DNA of 64,000 nucleotides. Origin: Burkholderia aenigmatica. Its GTDB lineage: Bacteria; Pseudomonadota; Gammaproteobacteria; Burkholderiales; Burkholderiaceae. The position numbers were made by a program, and so were the translations under genes. The stretch covers positions 1 to 64,000 of the forward strand of contig NZ_CABVQC010000032.1 of the NCBI RefSeq assembly GCF_902499175.1, written 5' to 3'. A model generated the notes under the pieces. That model made no database searches. It had not been told where the DNA came from and saw only the letters and a program-made list of their open reading frames with translations. Position 1 is the stretch's first letter. The number at the start of each line of letters is the position of its first letter. Positions 44,123-55,451 of this stretch are shown here, in pieces.

Positions 44123-45649
44123 TCAGTCTTCGCGGCGCAGATGCGGGAACAGCAGCACGTCGCGGATCGTCGGGCTGTCGGTCAGCAGCATCACGAGACG
44201 GTCGATGCCGATCCCGCAGCCGCCGGTCGGAGGCATCCCGTATTCGAGCGCGCGGATGTAGTCGGCGTCGAAGAACATCGCTTCCTCGTCGCCCGCATCC
44301 TTCTGCTCGACCTGCTTCTTGAAGCGTGCGGCCTGGTCTTCCGGATCGTTCAGCTCCGAGAAGCCGTTCGCGATTTCGCGGCCGGTCATGAACAGCTCGA
44401 AACGCTCGGTGATGCCCGGCACCGTATCCGATGCGCGTGCGAGCGGCGACACCTCGACCGGGTAGTCGATGATGAAGGTCGGCTCCCACAGCTGCGCTTC
44501 GGCCGTTTCCTCGAACAGCGCGAGCTGCAGTGCGCCGATGCCGGCGTTCAGGAACGCCGGCTGCGACACGTCGACGCCGAAGCGCTTCAGTTCGGTGCGC
44601 AGGAACGCGTCGTCCGACAGCTGGCCGTCGGTGTAGTCCGGTGCGTATTTCTGGATCGCCTGCGTGATCGTCAGGCGGTGGAACGGCTTCGCGAGGTCGA
44701 GCTCGCGGCCCTGGTACTGGATCGTCGCGGTGCCGAGCGCATCGATCGCCGCCTGGCGGATCAGTTGCTCGGTGAAGTCCATCAGCCAGCGGTAATCGGT
44801 GTACGCGGCGTAGAACTCCATCATCGTGAATTCCGGGTTGTGACGCGGCGACACGCCTTCATTCCGGAAATTGCGGTTGATCTCGAACACGCGTTCGAAG
44901 CCGCCGACGATCAGGCGCTTCAGGTACAGCTCCGGCGCGATGCGCAGGAACATCTGCATGTCGAGCGCATTGTGATGCGTGACGAACGGCTTCGCGGCCG
45001 CGCCGCCCGGGATCGGGTGCAGCATCGGCGTTTCGACTTCCATGAACTCGGCGTTGTCCATGAACTTGCGGATCGACGCGATCGTCTTGGTGCGGGCACG
45101 GAACGTGTCGCGCGTTTCCGGCGTGACGATCAGGTCGACGTAGCGCTGGCGGTAGCGCATTTCCTGGTCGGACAGGCCGTGGAACTTGTCCGGCAGCGGG
45201 CGCAGCGCCTTCGACAGCAGGCGCAGTTCCTTGCACTGGACCGACAGCTCGCCCTTGTTGGTGCGGAACAGCACGCCGCGCGCGGCGACGATGTCGCCGA
45301 GGTCCCACTTCTTGAATGCGTCGTAGGTTTCCGCGCCGACGTCGTTCGGCGTCACGAAGAACTGGATCTGGCCCGAACCGTCCTGCACCGTCGCGAAGCT
45401 CGCCTTGCCCATCACGCGCTTGAGCATCATGCGGCCGGCGACCGACACCTCGACCGGGTTCGCTTCGAGCGCGGCCTTGTCCGAGTCGGCGAACTTCGCC
45501 TGCAGGTCGGCTGCGTGGTGCTCGGGCCGGAAGTCGTTCGGGTAGGCGACGCCTTGCTCGCGCAGGGCGCGCAGCTTCTCGCGGCGCTCGGCGATGATCT
45601 GGTTTTCGTCCGCCGTGACGGCGGGCTGCGTTTGGGTCGGTTCGGTCAT
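44123..45649 (-). CDS. lysS: Lysyl-tRNA synthetase (class II)
   Basis: A 508-residue class II synthetase that charges tRNA-Lys. The N-terminal OB-fold anticodon-binding domain spans about 60-170. Motif 2 is ERVFEINRNFRNEGVSPRHNPEFTMMEFY and motif 3 is the C-terminal GCGIGIDRLVMLLTD. The length and order are standard. It lies immediately downstream of prfB on the same strand, the usual prfB-lysS pairing. The ATG at 45649 (MTEPTQTQ) is preferred to an upstream in-frame codon. Confidence 0.97.
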   Translation of the reverse strand: MTEPTQTQPAVTADENQIIAERREKLRALREQGVAYPNDFRPEHHAADLQAKFADSDKAALEANPVEVSVAGRMMLKRVMGKASFATVQDGSGQIQFFVTPNDVGAETYDAFKKWDLGDIVAARGVLFRTNKGELSVQCKELRLLSKALRPLPDKFHGLSDQEMRYRQRYVDLIVTPETRDTFRARTKTIASIRKFMDNAEFMEVETPMLHPIPGGAAAKPFVTHHNALDMQMFLRIAPELYLKRLIVGGFERVFEINRNFRNEGVSPRHNPEFTMMEFYAAYTDYRWLMDFTEQLIRQAAIDALGTATIQYQGRELDLAKPFHRLTITQAIQKYAPDYTDGQLSDDAFLRTELKRFGVDVSQPAFLNAGIGALQLALFEETAEAQLWEPTFIIDYPVEVSPLARASDTVPGITERFELFMTGREIANGFSELNDPEDQAARFKKQVEQKDAGDEEAMFFDADYIRALEYGMPPTGGCGIGIDRLVMLLTDSPTIRDVLLFPHLRRED

Positions 45650-45731
45650 GATGGTCGGAATTCGGAGTGGGTGCGGCAACGCAAACGGGAAGGGCAAGGG
45701 GGCGCGACCCGGCAGGGCCGCGCCGCGGCGC

Positions 45732-46836
45732 TTACACGCCCTGTTTGAGGCTCGCGCTGATGAAGTCGTCGAGGTCGCCGTCGAGGACAGCTCGCGTGTT
45801 GCTCATTTCGACGTTCGTGCGCAGGTCCTTCACGCGGCTCTGGTCGAGCACGTACGAACGGATCTGGTGGCCCCAGCCCACATCGGTCTTGCTCGATTCG
45901 AGCTTGTCCTGTTCGGCCTGGCGCTTGCGCATTTCAACTTCGTACAGGCGCGATTTCAGCATCGCCATCGCTTCTGCGCGGTTGCGGTGCTGCGAGCGGT
46001 CGTTCTGGCACTGCACGACGATACCGGTCGGCATGTGCGTGATCCGCACCGCGGAGTCGGTCTTGTTGATGTGCTGACCGCCCGCGCCCGATGCGCGGTA
46101 CGTGTCGATGCGCAGGTCGGCCGGGTTGATCTCGACTTCGATCGAGTCGTCGATTTCCGGATACACGAACACCGACGAGAACGACGTGTGGCGGCCGCCC
46201 GACGAGTCGAACGGCGACTTGCGCACGAGGCGGTGAATGCCCGTTTCGGTGCGCAGGAAGCCGTAGGCGTATTCGCCCGAGACCTTGACCGTCGCGTTCT
46301 TGATGCCGGCGACGTCGCCGTCGGACTCTTCGAGCACTTCGGCCTTGAAGCCCTTGCGTTCGCAGTAGCGCAGGTACTGGCGCAGCAGCATCGACGCCCA
46401 GTCGCACGCCTCGGTACCGCCGGCGCCGGCCTGGATGTCGATGAAGCAGTTGTTCGGGTCGGCCGGGTTCGAGAACATCCGGCGGAACTCGATGTCGCCC
46501 ACGCGTGCCTCGAGCTTCGCGGCGTCTTCTTCCGACGCGACGAGGGTGTCCTCGTCGCCTTCCTCGCGGGCCAGCTCGAACAGGTCGAGCGCGTCGCGCA
46601 GGTCGCTATCGAGCGCGGTCAGCGTCGTGACGACGCCCTCGAGCAGCTTCTTCTCGCGACCGAGCGCCTGGGCGTTCTTCGAATCGTTCCAGACGTTCGG
46701 GTCTTCGAGTTCCTTGTTGACTTCGGTCAGACGCGCAGCTTTGGCGTCGTAGTCAAAGATACCCCCGAAGCTCGCCCGCGCGGTTGCGCAGGTCGAGCAG
46801 GGAGCTTTCGATCGCGTTGAGACGTTCCGCTTCCAT
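45732..46836 (-). CDS. prfB: Peptide chain release factor 2 (programmed +1 frameshift)
   Basis: RF2 terminates translation at UGA and UAA. Translation starts at 46836 (MEAERLNAIESSLLDLRNR) and meets an in-frame TGA as codon 28 (46755-46753). The context CGGGGGTATCTTTGAC is the classical autoregulatory frameshift site, with a Shine-Dalgarno-like GGGGG three bases before CTT-TGA-C. A +1 shift continues as LDYDAKAARL to 45732, giving 367 residues (365 in E. coli). The stop-codon tripeptide SPF is in VRKSPFDSSGGRH and the catalytic GGQ is in GAGGQHINKTDSAVR. It is not a pseudogene. Confidence 0.97.
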
Positions 46837-46988
46837 GATCGTTCGCTATTCTTGCTTCGTAAAAAAGCGGAATTATAGCCGATCGGCAGGGTTGCCCGGT
46901 GACGCAAACGGTGCTCGCACGCGTGCCGCGGCCCCGTCCGGCGCGGCGTGCGTGCAGCGGCGGGTATCGCGGGCCGGGCGGCCCACGC

Positions 46989-48686
46989 TCAGCCGGCCGC
47001 GTGCTCGACGATCAGCTGGACGCGCGTGACGCCATTCCACGTGTCGGCGACGAGGCGGTACGCGACCAGCGCGCTCTCCGGCAGCGGCTCCGTGTGGTTG
47101 AACCAGATCGCGCTGAAACGCTGGCGGCCGCGCGCCAGCTGCAGCTTCAGATGCTTTTCCTTCACGAGCGACTGGGACACGACGTCGAATTCGCCCGAGA
47201 AAAGCGGGGCCGGAAAGCCTTGCCCCCAGACGGCCTCGTCGAGCAGTCCGACGAACTGCGGCGTGAAGTACGCGTCCTCGAGTTCGCCGTCGGTTTCGAT
47301 CACGCGGGCGAGCGCGTCGTCGGACAACCATTCTCGCGCGACGGCCTCGAACGCGGCGGCAAAGCGCGGCACGTTCTCGGTGTCGAGCGTGAGGCCGGCC
47401 GCCATCGCATGGCCGCCGAACGCGACGATCAGGTCCGGTTCGCGTTTCGACACGAGGTCGAGCGCGTCGCGCAGGTGGAAGCCGGGAATCGAGCGGCCCG
47501 ACCCCTTGACCCGCTTGCCTTCGTCGTCCGCGTGCGCGAACGTGAACGACGGGCGGTGGAATTTTTCCTTGAGCCGGCCGGCGACGATGCCGATCACGCC
47601 CTGGTGCCACTCGGGGTTGAAGAGGGTGATCGTGCATGCGTCGGCCGGATCGACGTCGGCGAGATCGGCGAGCGCCTGCTGCTGCATGCCGGCCTCGATC
47701 TCGCGGCGCTCGCGGTTCATCACGTCGAGCTGCTGCGCGAGATCCCATGCGCGGCCGATGTCGTCGGTGATCAGGCACTCGATCCCGAGCGACATGTCGG
47801 AGAGCCGCCCGGCGGCGTTCAGACGCGGGCCGAGGCCGAAGCCGAGGTCGAAGCCCGACGCCGTGCGTGCTTCACGTGCGGCGGCGCGGAACAGCGCGGC
47901 GATGCCCGGCTGCATGCGGCCGTTGCGGATCCGCTGCAGCCCCTGTGCGACGAGCACGCGGTTGTTGCCGTCGAGCCGCACGACGTCGGCGACGGTGCCG
48001 AGCGCGACGAGGTCGAGCAGGCCGTCGAGGCGCGGCTCGGCTTCCTTGCTCGCGAAGGCGCCGCGGCGGCGCAGCTCGGCGCGCAGCGCGAGCAGCACGT
48101 AGAACATCACGCCGACGCCCGCGAGGTGCTTGCTCGGGAACACGCAGCCGGGCTGGTTCGGGTTGACGATCGCGCGTGCGGCGGGCAGCGCGTCGCCGGG
48201 CAGGTGATGGTCGGTCACGAGCACGTCGATGCCGCGCGCGTTCGCGGCTTCGACGCCCGCGACACTCGCGATCCCGTTGTCGACGGTGATCAGCAGGTCG
48301 GGCTTGCGCGCGGCCGCGAGTTCGACGATCTCGGGCGTGAGGCCGTAGCCGTATTCGAAGCGGTTCGGCACCAGGTAGTCGATCTGCGCGCCGAACATCC
48401 GCAGGCCGCGCACCGCGACCGCGCAGGCGGTCGCGCCGTCGCAGTCGTAGTCGGCGACGACCAGCAGGCGCCGCTTGTCGGCGATCGCGTCGGCGAGCAG
48501 CGACGCCGCGTCGGCGCAGCCTTTCAGCTCGGTGGGCGGAACGAGGCGCGCCAGCGCGGTCTCGATGTCGGCGGGGGACTGCACGCCGCGCGACGCGTAC
48601 AGGCGCGCAAGGACGGGGTGCAGGCCGTGGCGCGCGAGCACTTCGGCGTCGGCGGGCGCGACGGGGCGGGTAACGATCCGGGTCAT
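46989..48686 (-). CDS. recJ: Single-strand 5'-3' exonuclease RecJ
   Basis: A 565-residue DHH-family nuclease used in RecF-pathway recombination and mismatch or base-excision repair. Catalytic motifs: VVADYDCDGATACAVAV, LITVDNGIAS, VTDHHLPGD, the DHHA1-side FGGHAMAAGLTL, and the C-terminal OB-like domain. The ATG at 48686 (MTRIVTRPVAPADAE) is chosen; the frame runs further upstream but there it overlaps the next gene. It is probably cotranscribed with the unknown gene upstream (stop 48701, 14 bases away). Confidence 0.95.
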   Translation of the reverse strand: MTRIVTRPVAPADAEVLARHGLHPVLARLYASRGVQSPADIETALARLVPPTELKGCADAASLLADAIADKRRLLVVADYDCDGATACAVAVRGLRMFGAQIDYLVPNRFEYGYGLTPEIVELAAARKPDLLITVDNGIASVAGVEAANARGIDVLVTDHHLPGDALPAARAIVNPNQPGCVFPSKHLAGVGVMFYVLLALRAELRRRGAFASKEAEPRLDGLLDLVALGTVADVVRLDGNNRVLVAQGLQRIRNGRMQPGIAALFRAAAREARTASGFDLGFGLGPRLNAAGRLSDMSLGIECLITDDIGRAWDLAQQLDVMNRERREIEAGMQQQALADLADVDPADACTITLFNPEWHQGVIGIVAGRLKEKFHRPSFTFAHADDEGKRVKGSGRSIPGFHLRDALDLVSKREPDLIVAFGGHAMAAGLTLDTENVPRFAAAFEAVAREWLSDDALARVIETDGELEDAYFTPQFVGLLDEAVWGQGFPAPLFSGEFDVVSQSLVKEKHLKLQLARGRQRFSAIWFNHTEPLPESALVAYRLVADTWNGVTRVQLIVEHAAG

Positions 48687-48700
48687 ACGGGGTCTGCTTG

Positions 48701-49765
48701 TTATTCGAACAGGGAGGCCAGCGCGCGGCGGCGCCAGAACTTGCGCAGGTCGCCGCGCGTCGCGTGCAGCGTCACGGAACTCGTGTCGCCGCACAGCGTG
48801 AAATCGACGCTCGCGAGCTCGCCGGATTGCAGCGCGGCGAGGGCCGGCGCGAACCAGTCGCGCTCGAGCGCGGCGAGTCCGTCGTGCCAGCGCGCCCAAT
48901 CCTGCTCGATGAACGGGGTGGTCAGCGCCGGCAGTTCGACGAGCGTCGCGCCGTCGGCGGCGGGCAGCGTGCCGAACGCGGCCGGCAACGCCCCGGCATC
49001 GGCTTGCGCGGCGCGCGCGAGGCCGAGCGCCGCGGGCGATGCGGACAGCACGCGCGCGAACGGCTTGCCGACCGGCTTCAGCGTGCCCTGCGCATGGAAC
49101 CAGATCGAATTGACGGCCGGTAGGCCACGCGCCTCGCGGGCTTCGTTGACCGGATGCTGGAACCACGCCATCTGCACTTCGTTCTGCAGCTTCATCCACA
49201 TCCGCGAGCGTTCGCCCGTATGGGCCTCGTGCGGCAGCCAGATCTCGATGTTGCGGCCGCTCGCGCGCAGCGGCGCGGCGCCGGCGAGCCGGGCAAGCTG
49301 CTCGCTCGACAAATACCAGCGTGACGGGTTCGGCGCTTCGAGCCGGACGCCGAGCTCCTCGATCAGCGGCCGCGCGACCGCGAGCAGCGCGGCTGCGTCA
49401 CCGTCGGCGAGCGCGAGGGCGGCCGGATCGACGAGCACCAGGTGATCGTGCGCGATTTCGACGTGGACCGGCTCGACGCAGGCCCACGCGTGGGCGCCGG
49501 GGTCGCCGCCGTCTGCCAGCAGCATGTAGGGCGCGAGCGGTGCCTCGTCCGCGGCGTTGCCCTGGGTCGCGCCGAACTGGCGGGCCAGCCAGCGCTCGTG
49601 CGGCAGCGTGCGCTGGAAGTCTTCACCCGCCACGCGCTCGACGAGGCTGGCGCGGGCGAGCAACTTTTCGAGCGCGGGGCTGTCCAGCGTGTGCAGGGAC
49701 GAGGCCGCATCGGCCGCCGACGGCAGCGCGAACGGAACGAGAAAATGGAGGCGTCGGTCGTGCAT
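48701..49765 (-). CDS. Conserved betaproteobacterial protein of uncertain function
   Basis: A 354-residue soluble protein with no signal peptide. Conserved-looking segments include RRLHFLVPFALP, WLARQFGATQG, PYMLLADGGDPGAHAWACVEPVH, WYLSSEQLARL and MKLQNEVQMAWFQHPVNEAR. I recall similar proteins annotated as COG4255-type or loosely as phosphoglycerate-mutase-like; no mutase motif is visible, so that name is not supported. It ends 14 bases before recJ and probably shares its transcript. A second in-frame ATG at 49777 is possible. Confidence 0.7.
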   Translation of the reverse strand: MHDRRLHFLVPFALPSAADAASSLHTLDSPALEKLLARASLVERVAGEDFQRTLPHERWLARQFGATQGNAADEAPLAPYMLLADGGDPGAHAWACVEPVHVEIAHDHLVLVDPAALALADGDAAALLAVARPLIEELGVRLEAPNPSRWYLSSEQLARLAGAAPLRASGRNIEIWLPHEAHTGERSRMWMKLQNEVQMAWFQHPVNEAREARGLPAVNSIWFHAQGTLKPVGKPFARVLSASPAALGLARAAQADAGALPAAFGTLPAADGATLVELPALTTPFIEQDWARWHDGLAALERDWFAPALAALQSGELASVDFTLCGDTSSVTLHATRGDLRKFWRRRALASLFE

Positions 49766-49927
49766 GATGGTGCGCATTGTATGGCAAACTGCGCGCGTGA
49801 TCGGGCCGGCTGACGGCCCGTTCGCGTCCGGCGGCCGTTTTTCGACCGTGCCCGGGCCGGTGGCCGCCACCGGGCGGCGGTCCGGCCGCGGGGCGTCTCC
49901 CCGCCGTAACCAGCAGAAAGGATTCGC

Positions 49928-51173
49928 TTGAAACTTCCGTACGAATGGCAGATCGGCTGGCGCTACACGCGCGCCGGCAAACGCACGACCGGTAACGGCT
50001 TCATTTCCTTCATCGCGCTCGTGTCGATGCTCGGGATCGCGCTCGGCGTTGCGGCGCTGATCGTCGTGCTGTCGGTGATGAACGGCTTCCAGAAGGAAGT
50101 GCGCGACCGCATGCTGTCGGTGCTTGCGCACGTCGAGGTGTTCTCGCCGACGGGCTCGATGCCCGACTGGCAACTGACCGCGCAGGAAGCGCGCCGCAAT
50201 CCGTCGGTGATCGGCGCGGCGCCGTACGTCGATGCGCAGGCGCTGCTCACCCGCCAGGATGCGGTGAGCGGCGTGATGCTGCGCGGCGTCGAGCCGACGC
50301 TCGAGCCGCAGGTGTCGGACATCGGCAAGGACATGAAGGCAGGCCAGCTCGGCGCGCTCGTGCCGGGCCAGTTCGGCATCGTGCTCGGCGATGCGCTCGC
50401 CGGCAACCTCGGTGTGACGGTCGGCGACAAGGTCACGCTGGTCGCGCCGGAAGGGTCGATCACGCCGGCCGGCATGATGCCGCGGCTGAAGCAGTTCACG
50501 GTCGTCGGCGTGTTCGAGTCCGGGCACTACGAATACGACAGCACGCTCGCGATGATCAACATCCGCGACGCCGAGGCGCTGTTCCGGATGTCCGCGCCGA
50601 CCGGCGTGCGGCTGCGGCTGAAGGACATGCAGAAGGCGCCGGACGTGGCGGTCGAGCTGTCGCATACGCTGTCGGGCAGCCTGTACATCCGCGACTGGAC
50701 CCAGCAGAACAAGACGTGGTTCTCGGCCGTGCAGATCGAGAAGCGGATGATGTTCATCATCCTTACGCTGATCATCGCGGTGGCCGCGTTCAACCTCGTG
50801 TCGTCGCTGGTGATGACGGTGACCAACAAGCAGGCCGACATCGCGATCCTGCGTACGCTCGGCGCGCAGCCGGGGTCGATCATGAAGATCTTCGTCGTGC
50901 AGGGCGTGACGATCGGCTTCGTCGGCACGGCGTCGGGCGTCGCGCTCGGCTGCCTGATCGCGTGGAGCATCCCGTGGCTGATCCCGATGATCGAGCACCT
51001 GTTCGGCGTGCAGTTCCTGCCGCCGTCCGTGTACTTCATCAGCGAGCTGCCGTCCGAACTCGTCGCGAGCGATGTGATCCGGATCGGGCTGATCGCGTTC
51101 GCGCTGTCGGCCGTTGCGACGCTCTATCCGAGCTGGCGCGGCGCGAAGGTGAAGCCGGCGGAGGCGCTTCGCT

Positions 51174-51181
<8 letters not shown>
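49928..51181 (+). CDS. lolC: Lipoprotein-releasing ABC transporter permease LolC/LolE
   Basis: A 417-residue inner-membrane subunit of the complex that releases lipoproteins for transport to the outer membrane. Four membrane segments lie near residues 25-50, 268-292, 318-345 and 380-400, with a large periplasmic domain between the first two. MKLPYEWQIGWRYTRAGKR and ALGVAALIVVLSVMNGFQKEVRDRML are family-typical. The start is a TTG supported by AAGGA seven bases upstream. Only one permease gene is present, as in many non-enteric proteobacteria. The stop overlaps lolD by 8 bases. Confidence 0.94.
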
Positions 51182-51932
<751 letters not shown>

Positions 51933-51999
51933 GAAGCGAACGCGCTTGGCCTGCTGCCGGGGTCGTCCCGGTGCGGTGCCAGGGTGCAGGACTGCTGCC

Positions 52000-52788
52000 A
52001 TGTGGATCGATACGCACTGCCATCTCGATGCCGCCGAGTTCGACGCCGACCGCGACGCGGTCGCGCACGCGGCGCGCGCGGCCGGCGTGTCGCGCATCGT
52101 GATCCCGAGCGTCGGGCGCGACAACTTCACGACGGTGCGCGAGCTCGCGCAACGCACGCCGGGCGCGGTCTATGCACTCGGCATCCATCCGATGTATACG
52201 CCGCGCGCACGGGACGAGGATCTCGACCTGCTGCGCATGGAGATCGAGGCGAGCCTCGACGATCCGCGCTTCGTCGCGATCGGCGAGATCGGTCTCGACT
52301 ATTTCGTGCCGGGGCTCGACGAAGACCGGCAGCAGTTCTTCTACCAGGGGCAACTCAAGCTCGCGCGCGAATTCGATCTGCCCGTGCTGTGTCACGTGCG
52401 CAAGTCGCAGGATCGCGTGCTGGCCGGGCTGCGCCGGTTCGGCGTGCGGCGCGGCATCGCGCATGCGTTCAACGGCAGTTTCCAGCAGGCCGAAGCGTAT
52501 CTCGCGCAAGGACTGCATCTCGGCTTCGGCGGCAACGTGACCTTCACGCGCGCGCTGCAGATCCGCCGGCTCGCCACGGAGTTGCCGCTCGACGCGCTCG
52601 TCGTCGAGACCGACGCGCCCGACATCGCGCCCGAATGGGCGTACAAATCCCGCAACACGCCCGACCAGGTGCCGCGCATCGGCGATGTACTCGCCGAACT
52701 GCGCGGGCTCGACGCCGGCGCAGTGTCCCTATGCACTTCGGCTAACGCGCTCGCCGCGCTGCCGCGACTCGCACTTTCGTCCGCATAA
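52000..52788 (+). CDS. TatD-family metal-dependent deoxyribonuclease
   Basis: A 262-residue TIM-barrel hydrolase. Metal ligands are in DTHCHLDAAEFD at the N-terminus, IGEIGLDYF, LCHVRKS, and ETDAPDIAPEW; this is the complete TatD/YcfH set. Family members act as 3'-5' DNases in repair or DNA degradation. The gene lies between lolD and comEC. The ATG at 52000 fits the family start; the longer upstream frame is out of keeping. Confidence 0.9.
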   Translation: MWIDTHCHLDAAEFDADRDAVAHAARAAGVSRIVIPSVGRDNFTTVRELAQRTPGAVYALGIHPMYTPRARDEDLDLLRMEIEASLDDPRFVAIGEIGLDYFVPGLDEDRQQFFYQGQLKLAREFDLPVLCHVRKSQDRVLAGLRRFGVRRGIAHAFNGSFQQAEAYLAQGLHLGFGGNVTFTRALQIRRLATELPLDALVVETDAPDIAPEWAYKSRNTPDQVPRIGDVLAELRGLDAGAVSLCTSANALAALPRLALSSA

Positions 52789-52845
52789 TCGTTGCCGGAA
52801 GGCGCCGCATTCGCCATGGCGGCGCCGGGTGGACGAGGAGGTGCG

Positions 52846-55329
52846 ATGCGCGTGTGGTGGATCGCGTTCGCGTTCGGCGTGGTCGTGCTGCAGCGGCAGG
52901 CGGCGTTGCCGGGTGCGTTCGCATGGACGATCGGTGCAGCCGTGCTCGCGGGCTGCGCGGTGCTGGGCGCGTGGCGCATGCGCCGCAGGCGCACGCGGTC
53001 GACCGTCGCGTTCGGATGGATGCTGTGCGCGCTCGCGGCCTGCGTCGCGGGGTTCGGCTACGCGGCCGCGCGGGCCGAATGGCGGCTGGACGACAGCCTG
53101 CCCGTCGAGTGGGAAGGGCGCGACATCGTCGTGACCGGTGTGATTCGGGGGCTGCCCGTGATCGACGAGACAAGTGCGAGGCTGCTGTTCGCCGTCGAGT
53201 CGAACGATGCGGGGCTGGCTCGTTTTCCGCCGTTGATCCGGCTGTCGTGGCGCGCGTATGGCGCATCGGCGACACGCGATCCACCTCCCGATCTGCGTGC
53301 CGCACAGCGCTGGCGTTTCGTCGTGCGTCTGAAGCGCCCGCATGCCGAGGCCAATCCCGGCGTGCGTGACGGCGAGGCGGCGTGGCTTGCCGCAGGTATT
53401 CGCGCGATCGGCTATGTCAGCGCGCCCAGGCGGGCGGTATTGCTCGATGTGCACGCATCAGGATGGCGTGCTTCGATCGATCGGCTGCGCGATGCGCTGC
53501 GCTCGCGTATCGCCGAGGCGCTCGGCAGCGACGCCAGTCATCGCGGCATCGTCGCCGCACTCGCGATCGGGGATCAGTCGGGCATTGGCGACGACGACTG
53601 GCGCGTGCTGCGCAGCACGGGCACGAGCCACCTGGTCGCGATCTCCGGCCTGCATGTCGGGCTCGTCGGCGCGATCGCGGGCGGACTCGTGTCGATGGTC
53701 TGGCGCCGCCTGCGCTGGCGCGCACGGGCCGCGACGCTCATGTTGCCGGCGCCGTACGCCGCCGCGCTCGCCGCACTCACCGCCGCGGCCGGATATGCGG
53801 CGCTCGCCGGTTTCAACGTACCGGCGCAGCGCGCGTGGTGGATGATCGCGGCCGGCGGCATCGCGTATCTGGCCGGGCGCAGCGTACCGACTTCCGCGGT
53901 GCTGTGCGCGGCACTCGGCGGCGTGTTGGTTGCGGATCCGTGGGCGGTGCTGTCGGCCGGGTTCTGGCTGTCGTTCGGGGCGGTTGCCGTGATCCTGATG
54001 GCCGTCGCCGGTTGGCGTGGCGTGCGTGAGCCCGATGCGGAACGCGAGGAGGGCGATGGCACGGCCGGCTTGTCGAGCCGGTTGCGTGCGTGGGGGGCAC
54101 GCGCCGGGCGCCGTATTGCCGAGGCCACGCGCGTGCAGTACGCGGTGACGATCGGTCTCGCGCCGCTGACGGCCGCATGGTTCGCGCAGATCTCCCTGTC
54201 GGGCCCGTTCGGCAATGCGTTTGCGATTCCGTGGGTCAGCTCGGTCGTGACGCCGGTCGTGCTGGCCGGCATCGCGCTGCCGGCGCCGTTCGATGCGTAT
54301 GCATTCCGGCTTGCGCACGCGGCGCTCGAACCGATGATGACGTTGCTCGGGCACCTCGCCGACTGGCCGGCCGGCGTGTTCTGGTTGCGCATGCCCGACT
54401 GGCCGGCGCTGGTGCTGGCCTGTGTGGGCGTCGCATGGGCGCTGATGCCGCGCGGCTGGCCGTTGCGCTGGGCGGCACCGCTCACGTGGCTGCCGCTCGT
54501 CGCGCCGGCAGCCGATACGCCGCCGCCGGGCGGTTTCCGGCTGACCGTGCTCGACGTCGGGCAGGGCGCGTCGGTGCTGGTGGAGACCGCGCGGCGCACT
54601 GTGCTGTTCGATGCGGGGCCGGGCGCGGAGTCGACTCATGCCGGCGCGCGGATCGTTGCGCCGGCACTGCGTGCGCGTGGCATCGCGGTGATCGATTCGC
54701 TCGTACTCAGTCACGCGGATGCCGATCACGCGGGCGGTGCGCCAGCCGTCTATGCGGCAGCCGACGTACGACAGTTGCTGGCCGGCATTGCGCCGAACAG
54801 CCGGCTGTGGCGCGACGCGGCAGCCGCCGGCGTCGCCGACCGGCTGCCGTGTGTGGCCGGGCAGCACTGGACCTGGGACGGCGTCGCGTTCACGATGCTG
54901 TGGCCGCAGGGCGGCCCGGGTGCGGGTACCTCGAACGGGCAGTCGTGCGTGCTGCGCATCGACGCGGGCGACACGTCCGCACTGCTGACGGGCGACATCG
55001 AGGCGCGCGCCGAACGCCGGCTCGTGGACGCTGCGCGCGACGCGCTGGCCGCGCAGATCCTGGTCGTTCCGCACCACGGCAGCCGCACGTCGTCGGTCGA
55101 GCCTTTCCTCGATTCGGTCGGGCCGCGCGTCGCGGTATTTCCTGTAGGCTATCGCAATCGTTTCGGGCATCCGCACCGGACGGTTCTCGCCCGTTACGAG
55201 GCGCGCGGGATTCCGCTGCCGCGCACCGATCGCGACGGTGCCGTGCGGTTCGACGTCGCACCGGCCGACGGCGGGTTTGCCTTCGAGCGTTATCGCGACG
55301 TTCGGCGACGGTACTGGATGGATCGGTGA
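52846..55329 (+). CDS. comEC: ComEC/Rec2 DNA-uptake channel protein
   Basis: An 827-residue polytopic protein of the natural-competence channel. An N-terminal membrane and DUF4131-type OB region (about 1-200) is followed by a central competence domain with many helices (about 215-520; GDQSGIGDDDWRVLRSTGTSH and ISGLHVGLVGAI are family marks). A C-terminal metallo-beta-lactamase-like domain carries VLDVGQGASVLVE, SHADADHAGG and VPHHGSRTSS. Start 52846 is set by GAGGAGG six bases upstream. Whether the host is naturally competent cannot be judged here. Confidence 0.93.
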   Translation: MRVWWIAFAFGVVVLQRQAALPGAFAWTIGAAVLAGCAVLGAWRMRRRRTRSTVAFGWMLCALAACVAGFGYAAARAEWRLDDSLPVEWEGRDIVVTGVIRGLPVIDETSARLLFAVESNDAGLARFPPLIRLSWRAYGASATRDPPPDLRAAQRWRFVVRLKRPHAEANPGVRDGEAAWLAAGIRAIGYVSAPRRAVLLDVHASGWRASIDRLRDALRSRIAEALGSDASHRGIVAALAIGDQSGIGDDDWRVLRSTGTSHLVAISGLHVGLVGAIAGGLVSMVWRRLRWRARAATLMLPAPYAAALAALTAAAGYAALAGFNVPAQRAWWMIAAGGIAYLAGRSVPTSAVLCAALGGVLVADPWAVLSAGFWLSFGAVAVILMAVAGWRGVREPDAEREEGDGTAGLSSRLRAWGARAGRRIAEATRVQYAVTIGLAPLTAAWFAQISLSGPFGNAFAIPWVSSVVTPVVLAGIALPAPFDAYAFRLAHAALEPMMTLLGHLADWPAGVFWLRMPDWPALVLACVGVAWALMPRGWPLRWAAPLTWLPLVAPAADTPPPGGFRLTVLDVGQGASVLVETARRTVLFDAGPGAESTHAGARIVAPALRARGIAVIDSLVLSHADADHAGGAPAVYAAADVRQLLAGIAPNSRLWRDAAAAGVADRLPCVAGQHWTWDGVAFTMLWPQGGPGAGTSNGQSCVLRIDAGDTSALLTGDIEARAERRLVDAARDALAAQILVVPHHGSRTSSVEPFLDSVGPRVAVFPVGYRNRFGHPHRTVLARYEARGIPLPRTDRDGAVRFDVAPADGGFAFERYRDVRRRYWMDR

Positions 55330-55451
55330 TCGCGGCGAGGGCCGGCGTAGCGAGAAGGAAGGCCCGGGACCCGCGCATCATGTCGAAGCATGGGCCCGGC
55401 AGAACACGAAGCAGAGGGCCGGGGCTGACCCCGGTCGACCGCGAAGCATGG

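Noticed and set aside
46753..46755. Internal stop in prfB as a pseudogene mutation
   Set aside because: The stop lies in the conserved CTTTGAC frameshift context and the downstream frame is complete.
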